A stretch of 64,000 nt of DNA from an uncultured Mycoplasmatota bacterium (GTDB lineage Bacteria > Bacillota_I > Bacilli_A > RF39 > UBA660), in the NCBI GenBank assembly GCA_900553855.1, contig USFG01000005.1, positions 31,632 through 95,631 on the forward strand, read 5' to 3'. Under the pieces are notes generated by a model. The model was not told the origin of the DNA. It did not search any database and was given only the letters and a program-made list of their open reading frames with translations. Shown piece after piece: positions 51,723 through 60,943 of this stretch (position 1 is its first letter; each line of letters begins with the position of its first letter). Made by a program: the position numbers and the translations under genes.

Positions 51723-52460
51723 ATGAATAATAATATATTGTTTCATGTTCCACATTCTTCTCTCAATATTCCTAAAAAATTTTGGAAAGTTTGTATTAAA
51801 GATAATGATTACATTTCTAAAAGTAATATATTTATGTGTGATTACTTAATCGATAGATTGTTACCCGATAAATGTCATAAGGTACTATTTAAATATTCAC
51901 GATTATTTTGTGATGTTGAAAAGTTTAAAAAAGATTCATTGGAATCAATGTCTAGTAAAGGGATGGGATTTGTATATACGAATGATTGTAATGGAAAAAT
52001 CACAAATATTGATAGAAAATATAAAAAAATTATTGCTAAATCCTATTATGATAAACATCATAATAAACTAAATAAAGCAACTATTAATATCTTAAAAAAA
52101 TATGACAAATGTATTTTAATTGATTTACATAGTTTTTCAGATCAAATGGTTAATATTTTATTTGATGCTAATGATACTCCGGATATTTGTATAGGTACTG
52201 ATAATTTTTTCACAAGTAAGGAACTTGCTAATTTTACTATGAACTTTTTTAAAGAATTTGGATATAATGTTAAATTTAATTACCCATATGGTGGAACAAT
52301 GGTTCCAAATTGTTGTATTAATAAAAAAAATATACATTTAGATTCAATAATGTTAGAAATAAATAAAAGGATTTATTTAAATAATGAAAAACAATTCGAG
52401 AAATTGAAAGATTGTATTAATAAATATTATAAATATCTTTCTGTATTGAATAATAGATAA
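51723..52460 (+). CDS. N-formylglutamate amidohydrolase-like protein
   Basis: A 245-residue zinc hydrolase-like protein. FHVPHSSLNIP at the N-terminus, SRLFCDVEKF, and IDLHSFSDQ are the recognisable metal and substrate motifs of the FGase family; YPYGGTMVP and LDSIMLEINKRIYL follow. Family members hydrolyse N-formylglutamate or similar amides. No histidine-degradation genes are nearby, so the real substrate may differ. SD TAAGGAGGAAAT. Confidence 0.8.
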   Translation: MNNNILFHVPHSSLNIPKKFWKVCIKDNDYISKSNIFMCDYLIDRLLPDKCHKVLFKYSRLFCDVEKFKKDSLESMSSKGMGFVYTNDCNGKITNIDRKYKKIIAKSYYDKHHNKLNKATINILKKYDKCILIDLHSFSDQMVNILFDANDTPDICIGTDNFFTSKELANFTMNFFKEFGYNVKFNYPYGGTMVPNCCINKKNIHLDSIMLEINKRIYLNNEKQFEKLKDCINKYYKYLSVLNNR

Positions 52461-52497
52461 TAAATTTATATACTTATGTTAGAGGTGTTTAGAGATT

Positions 52498-53484
52498 GTG
52501 GAAGAATTTGTAAAGAAAGTTTATTGTAAGGCATTGCTTGTTATTGGAATAATAATATGTCTACTTGGAATATTAATTGGAGGATTATTTTACTGGGCTT
52601 TAAGTAATCAAGAAGCAGTTTATTTAGATAGAGTTACAGAAGAATTAACTTATGCTAAGGTCGATGTTGATTTACTTGATGATTATTTTGCTACTCAAAA
52701 GGAAGATACTAAAGTTTTAAAATATTATTTGGCTTATGATAATCAGAAGAAACCTTATGTTGTAGTATTAAATGATACACATTTAAATTTCTTAAAAGAT
52801 ATTCAAGACTATTCTTTGGGATTAACAGATATTAAGCCAGAAACATTAACTATTTATGGACAAGCTAAAAAAATAGAAGATAAAGCTTATGAATTATTAA
52901 AAGATTATTTAAGTGATGATGAATATACTTATACAGTGGATCAAGTTAAAAATGCGGTTGGTGATTATTATTTAGATACGTATTACAATCCAGATGAAGA
53001 TATTAATTTTATGTTTGTCTTTAGCGGAATAATTGTTATAGTTGGTTTAGTACTTATAATTATTTATGTAGTTAAACTTAATAAGAGTAAAAAATTATTT
53101 GAAAAATATAGTGATAAGATAGAAAAAGTTTTAAATGATGTAGATAACGGCAAAGGTATTCATAATAAAATATGTAAGGTATTCTTAAGTAATGATTATA
53201 TTGTGGGTTATGATACAGGATTATCTGTTATTGAAGTTAAAGATTTATTATGGGTATATCAATTTGTAATGAGACAAAATGGAATTGTTACAAATAAGAT
53301 ACTATATGGTGTTAATAAATTAGGTAAAAGTATTACAATTACTAATGTTAGTCCAATAATTCGTAAACAAAATAAAGCATTAGAAGAATTATATCAAGAT
53401 ATGATGAATATGTATCCGGATATATTATATGGATATAGTAAAGAAAACAAAGATAAAGTTAAGGAATTAACTAGAAAGAAATAG
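52498..53484 (+). CDS. hypothetical membrane protein with two helices
   Basis: A 328-residue protein starting at GTG with AGGTG upstream. Helix 1 (LLVIGIIICLLGILIGGLFYW) and helix 2 (MFVFSGIIVIVGLVLIIIYVV) bracket an extracytoplasmic domain of about 130 residues. The cytoplasmic C-terminal part contains YIVGYDTGLSVIEVKDLLWVY and ends KVKELTRKK. It resembles DUF6709-type proteins of Clostridia in layout but I am not sure. It follows the FGase-like gene by 37 bases. Confidence 0.55.
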   Translation: MEEFVKKVYCKALLVIGIIICLLGILIGGLFYWALSNQEAVYLDRVTEELTYAKVDVDLLDDYFATQKEDTKVLKYYLAYDNQKKPYVVVLNDTHLNFLKDIQDYSLGLTDIKPETLTIYGQAKKIEDKAYELLKDYLSDDEYTYTVDQVKNAVGDYYLDTYYNPDEDINFMFVFSGIIVIVGLVLIIIYVVKLNKSKKLFEKYSDKIEKVLNDVDNGKGIHNKICKVFLSNDYIVGYDTGLSVIEVKDLLWVYQFVMRQNGIVTNKILYGVNKLGKSITITNVSPIIRKQNKALEELYQDMMNMYPDILYGYSKENKDKVKELTRKK

Positions 53485-53532
53485 TTATTAGGAGATATTA
53501 ATTTATCTTCTTTTTGTTGAATTTGTATATTG

Positions 53533-53640
53533 TTATTTTAATATATAATATGTATTTTTTCCATTATCACCTTTAATTAGTTCTATCTTTAATTTAATTA
53601 GTTCTACTCCAGTTGGTTCATTTAATTTATTATTATGCAT
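53533..53640 (-). CDS. possible 35-residue protein
   Basis: A short frame from ATG 53640 (MHNNKLNEPTGVELIKLKIE, ending TYYILK) with a modest SD AAAGAG eight bases upstream. It looks peptide-like rather than random (balanced charge, helix), but no homologue is known to me. The rest of 53641-53750 shows nothing. Confidence 0.3.
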   Translation of the reverse strand: MHNNKLNEPTGVELIKLKIELIKGDNGKNTYYILK

Positions 53641-53756
53641 TTAATATTCTCTTTTTAAATTGATTTTATAATATCATAATTGTTCAAAAAACATAGTATA
53701 TACTTATTAGGTAAATTAATCTTACAAATAAACGAATATTCATAATTTATTCTTGA

Positions 53757-53785
53757 TTGTCATATATTTATGTGTTATTTTATTT
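53757..53785 (+). promoter_or_regulatory. toxin promoter, third toxin-antitoxin module
   Basis: TTGTCA (53757-53762) and a weak -10 TTATTT (53780-53785) with a 17-base spacer. Transcription would start near the leader segment AGGAACATTTAATTG. Confidence 0.4.
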
Positions 53786-53848
53786 TTTAGGAACATTTAA
53801 TTGTTTAGGTGATTACCTCTACTCTTGTATTAGAAAGAGGTGGTTAAT

Positions 53849-53944
53849 GTGAATAAAAAATTATTATATTTTATAATATTTAATTTATTTATAATTATTT
53901 TTATTTTATTCTACATCATTATTAAAATGAATGTGTTAAAATAA
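53849..53944 (+). CDS. type I toxin-like hydrophobic peptide, third module
   Basis: A GTG-started 31-residue peptide: MNKKLL, then an Ile/Phe-rich hydrophobic span of about 20 residues, ending KMNVLK. The SD AGAGGTGG is strong and lies in a hairpin with upstream ACCTCT. Its sequence is unrelated to the 11.6/12.0-kb copies, but size, charge pattern, SD hairpin and RNA layout are the same. A terminator stem CACTTAA/TTAAGTG with T-run follows at 53993-54030. Confidence 0.6.
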   Translation: MNKKLLYFIIFNLFIIIFILFYIIIKMNVLK

Positions 53945-54047
53945 AAACACCATAAACACGGGGTTTTGGTGATATAACTTATTATAGGTAATCACTTAAC
54001 ATTCCAAAATTAAGTGTTCCTTTTTATTTTATGTAAGTCTTGCTTAC
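53936..54047 (-). ncRNA. antisense antitoxin RNA, third module
   Basis: The promoter is TTGAAA (54077-54082), 17 bases, TATAAT (54054-54059) on the minus strand. The RNA begins with hairpin GTAAG-caaga-CTTAC, like the other two, crosses the toxin terminator and tail, and ends near the toxin stop in a stem CACCA...TGGTG followed by TTTTTATTTT (53936-53973). Confidence 0.6.
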
Positions 54048-54053
54048 ATATTT

Positions 54054-54082
54054 ATTATAGCAAATTATATTTTGAATTTCAA
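54054..54082 (-). promoter_or_regulatory. antitoxin RNA promoter, third module
   Basis: TTGAAA and TATAAT with a 17-base spacer on the minus strand; a stronger match than the facing toxin promoter. Confidence 0.6.
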
Positions 54083-54152
54083 TTACGAAATTAACGAATT
54101 TTCAACTTTAAATTTAGAAGTAAAGAAGAAGATAGTTTTTTAGGCTATCTTT

Positions 54153-54728
54153 TTATATAAAATTACTAAATCTAGTATATTCTTCTTTTAAGTATTTAAC
54201 TACACTATTAATATTCTTTTTAAAGATAATAATATCTATTAAAGATGAAATACTTGAAACAACAATTATAATTCCTAAACTAATTGTAATAGCACTTACA
54301 CTTTCTACAGGGTTAATTAATAAGATAACTCCACATATTACAGTAATAATATTAGTTATTAATGATAGGATAAAATATGGTTCATCTTTCATGTAAATAT
54401 CTAATCTAATTTTAAAGATACCTGATATTAAGAACCAAAGTCCTAAGAATATTGGTAGTATTACTTTTAAAGTAATTGGATTTAAAATTATTAAGATACC
54501 AATTAAAGTTAAAAGAATTGCATATAGAAATACATTAATAAAAATATTTTTTGTTTTAGAATCAATAATAAATAGATAAATACCTGATACTATAAGAGAT
54601 GCTCCAATTAGATAAGATATAATATTAAAAGATATATCTGGTTTAACTATTAAGATACCTCCTACTAATAAGAATACGATTGTAAGTATTATTCCTGAAT
54701 TTAAATACTTGTTTAATTTGTTTAACAT
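54153..54728 (-). CDS. DUF308 (HdeD-like) membrane protein
   Basis: A 191-residue protein with six membrane helices in three similar pairs, such as IILTIVFLLVGGILIVKPD and LIGILIILNPITLKVILPI, the repeat typical of HdeD/DUF308. The function is unknown; in other bacteria it is linked to acid or membrane stress. SD AAAGAGGT. It follows the MMPL gene by 18 bases. Confidence 0.8.
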   Translation of the reverse strand: MLNKLNKYLNSGIILTIVFLLVGGILIVKPDISFNIISYLIGASLIVSGIYLFIIDSKTKNIFINVFLYAILLTLIGILIILNPITLKVILPIFLGLWFLISGIFKIRLDIYMKDEPYFILSLITNIITVICGVILLINPVESVSAITISLGIIIVVSSISSLIDIIIFKKNINSVVKYLKEEYTRFSNFI

Positions 54729-54746
54729 TTTTTACCTCTTTCTTTT

Positions 54747-57700
54747 TTATTTGAACAAGTTTTTAATTCTTGTCCATAGATTTGTTTTAGATGATTCCTC
54801 AGTTATGTTTGTTTTTTCTTCCTGTTTTTCTTTACCATCTAACACTATTATAAACTTAGTTTCATCATTTATGCTAGTACTTTTTGATGCATATGATGTA
54901 TAGTTGTCAGCTAGTTTACTTAATGCTTCTACTCTAGCTTTTGATGAAGCAATAGGTCCATTAACTAATGCTGATATTTCTTCAATACCTTCTTTGTTAA
55001 ATGTTGTAATACCAGTTGATAATGTGTTCATATTTGAATCGATGTAATCAATGTTTGTATATAATGTATTTAGTGATGAAGTAAATGATTTAATTGATTC
55101 ATTTTTAACTTGATTAGATAAGGTTGGAGCTAAAGTATTAACAATTGATTCAGCAGTACTTATTGCTGTTTCTTCAGCAACTGTTGATGCTACACTTTTA
55201 GAAACGTTTTCAGCAATATAATTAGTTGTGTTTGTAGTAAGTGATGTTATTTCTTGTTTTAAAGTTAAAGCAAATGCATTTATTTTATCGATATCATAAT
55301 TATTTTGAGCTAGATATATGCAAGATTCCATGTTACCACTTACACATAACATATAGTTATTTAAAGCTTCTTCACTACCTAAATAAGATAATAATATTTT
55401 TGATACAGTTTTAGTTGCTAAGTCAGTAACATAAGTATCATTTGAATTTTTTAAATTTTCTTCTACTTTAATCCAAGCACTTTCACTTAATTTCTTTTTA
55501 TAATCATTAGTAAAAGTATTTTGAACAGTTTGCATAGTTTGAGTTCTTATACTAGCAAGAGTATTTTCATCTAAAGCATCTTCATTATTATTTTTTAAAT
55601 TAGTAATTGATGATGATAATGAATTTTTTAATTTATTAATTCCTTTAGATAGGTCACTAGCACCATTATCAATCTTATTCATATTAGTTTGTAATTCATC
55701 TACTTTAGAATTTAATCCATCTAATTTATTAAAAACAGATAAGTCTGCATCAGAAAGTAATTTATTAGTTGCAACAAAGTACATTGTTGGTAATTTAAAG
55801 TTATCAGTTTCATAAGATAGAGTTAATGTATTTAAGGTAGATAATTCATTTATATTTAAACTTCTATTTAAGTATGGTGAAGAGATACCAACAACCATAT
55901 TTTTATTTCCACTGGCAACTACTTTACCATTATTAATTTTAATATTTGTAACATTACTATCTAACATAGTTCCCATAGTTACTAAAAATGGTGTATACAT
56001 AGTTTCTTGTTTACCATTAACTAAAGCATTATGTTTTTCATTATTAGTAAAATCAATTATGATTTTAATTTTACCTGATTTACCTAAGATATTATCTAAA
56101 GATTCTTCTTTTTCATCTAGATAATATTTAATATTAATTCCTATTGGTAAAGTTTTTTTACTTGTTCCTTGATAAAATACATCTTTTCCTAAAGCATTAA
56201 TTGATATATTTTTATTTAATTTAGTTATTTCATCGTTTGATGAGATATTTAAAATATCTTCTAATTCAGTATAATCTTCGATGGTATCTAATTTTTTAGT
56301 ATTTTTTATTTGTTCATTAACGGTCGTACTAATAACATTACCATTTTCATCTATTTTAGAATAAACAGTTTCAGTTTTAGTATTGGCAAAAACACATAGG
56401 GGGCTTAGCATAACAGCTGTTAATACGGCTAAATTTAATTTTTTCATTTTATTTCCTTTCATATTAGTTTTATTTATTATGTTATCAAATATAAGTAGAA
56501 TTGATGGTAAGATAGTTAAAACGAATAACATACTTATTAGGGCTCCTCTACTTATTAAGTTACATATTGAACCAATCATTTCAATTTTAGAATATATTCC
56601 TACTCCAAAGGTGGCAGCAAAGAAACAAGCAGCACTTACTAGAACAGAGTGTCCACAGTAATTTAAGGTATTTATCATACATTCTTTTTTACTCTTATTA
56701 GTTTTACGATTATTTACATATGTCGTTGTTATTAAAATAGCATAATCAATTGTTGCGCCTAATTGGATTGTTCCTAAAACGATGGGAGCAATAAATGGTA
56801 GAACACTTCCTGTAAAGTATGAAATGCTCATGTTAGCAAAAATGGCTCCTTCAATAACAATTATTAGTAAGAATGGTAAGGAGAAATTCTTTAATATAAT
56901 AAATAGGATTAAGAAAATACATATGATTGATGAATAGTTAACATTTTTAAAGTCAGTATCACAAATGGTTACTAAGTCTTTCATTAAGGCTCCTTCTCCA
57001 GCAACTATTCCATTTTGATCATATTTCTTAACTATTTTATTTATTTCTTCGATTTGATTATTTAATTCATTAGTTGCAACATCATATTTAGAATTTATTA
57101 ATATTAAGTTATATTTATCACTATCAAATAAGTTAATCATATTATCTGATAAGCCGTATTCTGCTAATTTGGTTGTTGATAAAGTTAAGTCAATTCCTTT
57201 TAATGATGATAATTCATTGGTTAGATTTGTTAAGTCATCTATTTTTAGATTTTTATCTACTAAGATGATTTGAGGACTAACTATATTATATTTTTCTTTT
57301 AATAATTCATTTGTTTTAACACTTTCTAAATAACTTGGAAGTGATCTATCTAACTTATAATATACTTCTACTTTATTATTAGCTAAATAAAGAGGTATTA
57401 AAAGAATAATGAATATTACAAAGAATGCTTTGTTGTTGTTTACTATAAATGTATTTATTTTATTAAAGTTTGTCATTAATTTTTTATGTTTTGTTTTTGT
57501 TACTTGTTTATCAAAGAATAATAATAAACTTGGGAAGATAGTAAGTACTGAGATAATTCCTAGTAATACACCTTTAGCCATAACTATTCCAAGGTCAGTA
57601 CCTAATGTTAATTTCATTGTACATAGCACTAGGAAACCAGCAATTGTTGTTAAGGATGAACCTACTACTGATGTAAATGTTTCAGAGATAGCTTCTTCCA

Positions 57701-58487
57701 TAGCCTCTTCTTTATTCATTTTTTCTTTTTTATCTTCATAAGCATGATATAAGAATATTGAGTAGTCGGTTGTTACACCTAATTGTAAAACAGCAACTAA
57801 AGCTTTGGTTATATATGAGATATCTCCTAAAAATATGTTAGTACCAAAGTTGAACATAATAGCCATTCCTATGTTAGTTAGTAAAAGAATTGGTACAACA
57901 TATGAATCTAGAGATAACTCAAGAACTATTAAGCAAAGAGCAACAGCAATTATTACATAAATAGTTATTTCTTCATTAGATAAGTTCATTGTATCTAAGA
58001 CCATTGAACTCATACCACCTTGCATTAATTTATGATCTGTGATGTTTCTTATTTCTTCTACGGCATTAATGGTTCTTTCATCACTTGTTGAATACTTGAA
58101 GGTTATAAACATTAGGTCGGTATTATCTTGATGAATTTTATCTTTAATTTCTGATGGTAAAACATCAATTGGTATGTTAGTTCCTAATACATCATAGATA
58201 CTTAAAACTTCATTTACTCCTTCAACTTTAGTAATTTTATTTTTTAAATTTAATATTTCTTTGGGAGATAAGTTTTCAGCAACTACTATGGAATAAGAAC
58301 CCATATTAAATTCGTCAGTTAAGATATCTTGTCCCTTAATAGTATCTATTTCACTTGGTAAGTAAACTAAGATGTTGTAATTAATTGTTGTTAGTTTCAT
58401 ACCAATAAATGATAGAACTAAAAGGATACATGATATAATTAATACTTTTGTTTTATTATTAATTATAAATTTACTTATTTTTTTCAT
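54747..58487 (-). CDS. MMPL/RND-type transporter fused to a secreted YhgE-like coiled-coil protein
   Basis: A 1246-residue protein. Residues 1-680 form an MMPL/RND permease with two sets of six helices and two extracytoplasmic loops; AVLQLGVTTDYSIFLYH and GTIQLGATIDYAILITT carry the conserved Asp pairs. From about residue 681 a full signal peptide (MKKLNLAVLTAVMLSPLCVF) opens a second, exported domain with coiled coil DELQTNMNKIDNGASDLSKG. An internal SD AAAGGAAAT precedes that ATG at 56447. Start at ATG 58487 with GGAGG. The TetR gene is divergent. Family exports lipids or drugs. Confidence 0.85.
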   Translation of the reverse strand: MKKISKFIINNKTKVLIISCILLVLSFIGMKLTTINYNILVYLPSEIDTIKGQDILTDEFNMGSYSIVVAENLSPKEILNLKNKITKVEGVNEVLSIYDVLGTNIPIDVLPSEIKDKIHQDNTDLMFITFKYSTSDERTINAVEEIRNITDHKLMQGGMSSMVLDTMNLSNEEITIYVIIAVALCLIVLELSLDSYVVPILLLTNIGMAIMFNFGTNIFLGDISYITKALVAVLQLGVTTDYSIFLYHAYEDKKEKMNKEEAMEEAISETFTSVVGSSLTTIAGFLVLCTMKLTLGTDLGIVMAKGVLLGIISVLTIFPSLLLFFDKQVTKTKHKKLMTNFNKINTFIVNNNKAFFVIFIILLIPLYLANNKVEVYYKLDRSLPSYLESVKTNELLKEKYNIVSPQIILVDKNLKIDDLTNLTNELSSLKGIDLTLSTTKLAEYGLSDNMINLFDSDKYNLILINSKYDVATNELNNQIEEINKIVKKYDQNGIVAGEGALMKDLVTICDTDFKNVNYSSIICIFLILFIILKNFSLPFLLIIVIEGAIFANMSISYFTGSVLPFIAPIVLGTIQLGATIDYAILITTTYVNNRKTNKSKKECMINTLNYCGHSVLVSAACFFAATFGVGIYSKIEMIGSICNLISRGALISMLFVLTILPSILLIFDNIINKTNMKGNKMKKLNLAVLTAVMLSPLCVFANTKTETVYSKIDENGNVISTTVNEQIKNTKKLDTIEDYTELEDILNISSNDEITKLNKNISINALGKDVFYQGTSKKTLPIGINIKYYLDEKEESLDNILGKSGKIKIIIDFTNNEKHNALVNGKQETMYTPFLVTMGTMLDSNVTNIKINNGKVVASGNKNMVVGISSPYLNRSLNINELSTLNTLTLSYETDNFKLPTMYFVATNKLLSDADLSVFNKLDGLNSKVDELQTNMNKIDNGASDLSKGINKLKNSLSSSITNLKNNNEDALDENTLASIRTQTMQTVQNTFTNDYKKKLSESAWIKVEENLKNSNDTYVTDLATKTVSKILLSYLGSEEALNNYMLCVSGNMESCIYLAQNNYDIDKINAFALTLKQEITSLTTNTTNYIAENVSKSVASTVAEETAISTAESIVNTLAPTLSNQVKNESIKSFTSSLNTLYTNIDYIDSNMNTLSTGITTFNKEGIEEISALVNGPIASSKARVEALSKLADNYTSYASKSTSINDETKFIIVLDGKEKQEEKTNITEESSKTNLWTRIKNLFK

Positions 58488-58528
58488 TTTTTCCTCCACT
58501 TAATAATAATATACTTAAGAAACTAAAT

Positions 58529-58612
58529 TAACACCAACATGTTAATATTTTTGTATGATAAACAACATAATTATGAATATGTATTAATAAATAATAGACT
58601 AATGTTGTTTTA
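58529..58612. promoter_or_regulatory. candidate TetR operator region
   Basis: The divergent spacer contains ATTAACA-ccaaca-TGTTAAT near 58528-58547 and a longer pair AAACAACAT (58560-58568) / ATGTTGTTT (58602-58610). Either may be bound by the TetR product. This is inferred from symmetry and position. Confidence 0.45.
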
Positions 58613-58658
58613 CTTTTAATTTTTAATAAACTGATGTATTATTAAATTGGTGATTTAA

Positions 58659-59222
58659 ATGGAAAAGAAAGAAGATTTGAGAATTACTAAGACTAAAAAG
58701 TTATTATATGAAGCTCTTTTAAAGGAAATGGAAACTAAGGCTTTTGAAGATATAAAGGTAAATGATTTATGTACTATAAGTATGATTAATAGATCAACGT
58801 TTTATTCTCATTATAATGATAAATATGATTTATTTGTTGATTTACTTAATACTTTAAAGAAAGAACTGTTTGATAAGTTAGATGAAAATAAATTTATTGT
58901 TAGTACAAAAGAATATTATATGGAACTAATTAGACTATTACTTGATCATTTAGAAGAACATAAAAAAATCTATTACTCAATAATTTTAAGTAATAGAAAT
59001 AGTTTAGTTGTTGATATTATTTTGGATACAACTATTAAAGATATTAATAAGAGATTAAATATTAGTAATATTGATAGAAAGAGTGTTCCGGCGGATGTTA
59101 TTATTAATTTTTATTTAGGGGCTGTTTCAATGGTTGGACTTAATTATTTAAAGAGTGATAATAAATATAGTAAACAAGATATTATTAATTATTTGAGTGT
59201 ACTTATTCCGAATAATATTTAA
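58659..59222 (+). CDS. TetR-family transcriptional regulator
   Basis: A 187-residue regulator. The N-terminal helix-turn-helix is visible: ITKTKKLLYEALLKEM, FEDIKVNDLCTISMINRSTFYSHYNDKYDLF. The C-terminal ligand domain is of the TetR_C_7/DhaS-like type. It is divergent from the MMPL gene and likely represses it until a drug or lipid binds. SD TTGGTGAT. Its own terminator is at 59219-59260. Confidence 0.88.
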   Translation: MEKKEDLRITKTKKLLYEALLKEMETKAFEDIKVNDLCTISMINRSTFYSHYNDKYDLFVDLLNTLKKELFDKLDENKFIVSTKEYYMELIRLLLDHLEEHKKIYYSIILSNRNSLVVDIILDTTIKDINKRLNISNIDRKSVPADVIINFYLGAVSMVGLNYLKSDNKYSKQDIINYLSVLIPNNI

Positions 59223-59260
59223 AAAAGGAAGATGAGTTAATTTTATCTTCCTTTTATTGT
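59219..59260 (+). terminator. tetR terminator
   Basis: AAAAGGAAGAT ... ATCTTCCTTTT forms an 11-bp stem directly at the tetR stop. Confidence 0.8.
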
Positions 59261-59288
59261 GTCTAAATTATCTTAATATGAATAATAA

Positions 59289-59328
59289 CTCCAAAAAAGT
59301 CATTGTTGTTTTGATTTTTTTGGAGTTA
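59289..59328 (-). terminator. terminator of the SipW-type surface protein gene
   Basis: AACTCCAAAAAA ... TTTTTTTGGAGTT forms a long stem just after the surface-protein stop on the minus strand. Confidence 0.7.
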
Positions 59329-59339
59329 ACTATCAATTT

Positions 59340-60893
59340 CTAATCAATAACATATGGATCACTTTCTGTTCCTGTTCCTCCAGATATCACGACATCAGAT
59401 TTTAAGAAAAGGGCTGGACGCACAGCATGACCATTACGAGCTCCACTAACATAAACACGACCATCTGAATAAATAGAACGTGTATTAGTTGTATTATTAT
59501 AATAAGGTGAAAAAGTCCATTCCCATAAGCCAGTAAATAACCAATTATCATATTTACAATTATATTCATTATTTGTTGAAGAATTCATTTGGTTTCTACA
59601 CGCTTTATTTGTAGATGCATACCCATAATCACTTGGATACATTAATCCAATTTTTCCATCCCACGTGTTGGTCCTTGTAACTCCATCAGCAGGATTACTT
59701 ACATGCGTTGTGCCACGTTCTTGAGTATAGGAACTTAACGCACTAGCACTGGAAGATGTGCCAGAAGATGTGCCCCCTAAATTCCATTCAACATTCGCAA
59801 TTTGATTAATTGCAGAAATTTTTATGTTTTTACTATAATCATATTTTCCGACTTTCGAATTATTTTTATTATCATACCAATACACTGTACCACTCGTTAT
59901 ATCTGATAAATAACCATCTTTTGTCTCATCACGACAATATATAGAATTGCTACTTCCATCACAGTTTAGTTCATACATCAAATCTGCTTGACTCCATTCA
60001 TTTATTCCATCACCATTATTTATTGTTGAATCGGTCGTATCCCATGAATAATTTCCTAGTGATTCATTTCTTACTATTTTGACAAGTAATTCTTTCTTTT
60101 CTTTTCCTAGTTCTAGTTCATCTATGGTTGTTATATTATTAAATACTCCGATTATTCTCCATATTTCATTATTAAATTTTAGATAGTTCTTTGGTGATGC
60201 TCCTACATACCTTATATTTTTATTTGTTGTATCGTCTTGTTCAAGTCCATTTGTTCCGGACTCATATTGATACATTAAATTTATTTTTTTTAAAAGTGTT
60301 GGAGTATACTTTAATGAATTATCACTTTCTACTGAAATAGAAGCATTTAATACTAATTGTCCATCAGGATTTTGTAATTTATTTGATTCTGGAAAGTAAA
60401 AGTTAATTCTATAATTTAGTGTTCCAGTGGAATTTGCGGGAATAGATATTTCTTTTAATATTGCTTTTCCACTTGTAATTGTTGGGAAAGGAGTTTTAAC
60501 TTGAACAAGAGTCGAATGATCTGTTCCACTATAAATATCATAATAAAGTACTCCGTCATTTTCAGTGTTTGTAAATGTACTATAGTCAATTACTGTTTTT
60601 AAATAAACTTTATATTCCTCACTTGAAGTGTTTTTATAGGTTAAAGTAATATCTTTATATGCTATAATATCATTTCCAGGTAAGGCATCAGTTATATTAA
60701 TACTATTGGAATAAGCATATGTTGCTGATATTTCTGCTCCACCGATATTCATAGTGGACTCTGTTTCACCGCCAGTTTTTAAATCAAAATAAGCATATGT
60801 CATACCTAAAATTAACATAGTTAAAAACACAAAAGATATTATTAATAAAATGATATTTCTATTCTTTTTAATAAAATTAAATATAGTTTTCAA
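59340..60893 (-). CDS. large surface protein with SipW-type signal and DUF6273-like C-terminal domain
   Basis: A 517-residue exported protein starting at TTG (SD AAGGTGAT). The signal region FLTMLILGMTYAYFDLKTGG has the GxTxAYF form of SipW-cleaved TasA-like proteins. Residues about 45-190 are a beta-sandwich like camelysin; the rest has YLKFNNEIWRIIGVFNNI, LVKIVRNESLGNYSWDT, and a C-terminal GHAVRPALFLKSDVVIS ending in GTESDPYVI, a formylglycine-enzyme/C-type-lectin-like fold (DUF6273). It is a likely fibre-associated adhesin and a third client of the SipW at 14534. Confidence 0.7.
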   Translation of the reverse strand: MKTIFNFIKKNRNIILLIISFVFLTMLILGMTYAYFDLKTGGETESTMNIGGAEISATYAYSNSINITDALPGNDIIAYKDITLTYKNTSSEEYKVYLKTVIDYSTFTNTENDGVLYYDIYSGTDHSTLVQVKTPFPTITSGKAILKEISIPANSTGTLNYRINFYFPESNKLQNPDGQLVLNASISVESDNSLKYTPTLLKKINLMYQYESGTNGLEQDDTTNKNIRYVGASPKNYLKFNNEIWRIIGVFNNITTIDELELGKEKKELLVKIVRNESLGNYSWDTTDSTINNGDGINEWSQADLMYELNCDGSSNSIYCRDETKDGYLSDITSGTVYWYDNKNNSKVGKYDYSKNIKISAINQIANVEWNLGGTSSGTSSSASALSSYTQERGTTHVSNPADGVTRTNTWDGKIGLMYPSDYGYASTNKACRNQMNSSTNNEYNCKYDNWLFTGLWEWTFSPYYNNTTNTRSIYSDGRVYVSGARNGHAVRPALFLKSDVVISGGTGTESDPYVID

Positions 60894-60943
60894 TTACTAT
60901 CACCTTCTTTTAAATTATACATTAATATTAAAATACTTTCAAT

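Noticed and set aside
59340..60893. Variable protein of a diversity-generating retroelement
   Set aside because: The fold is suggestive but there is no reverse transcriptase or template repeat in the window.
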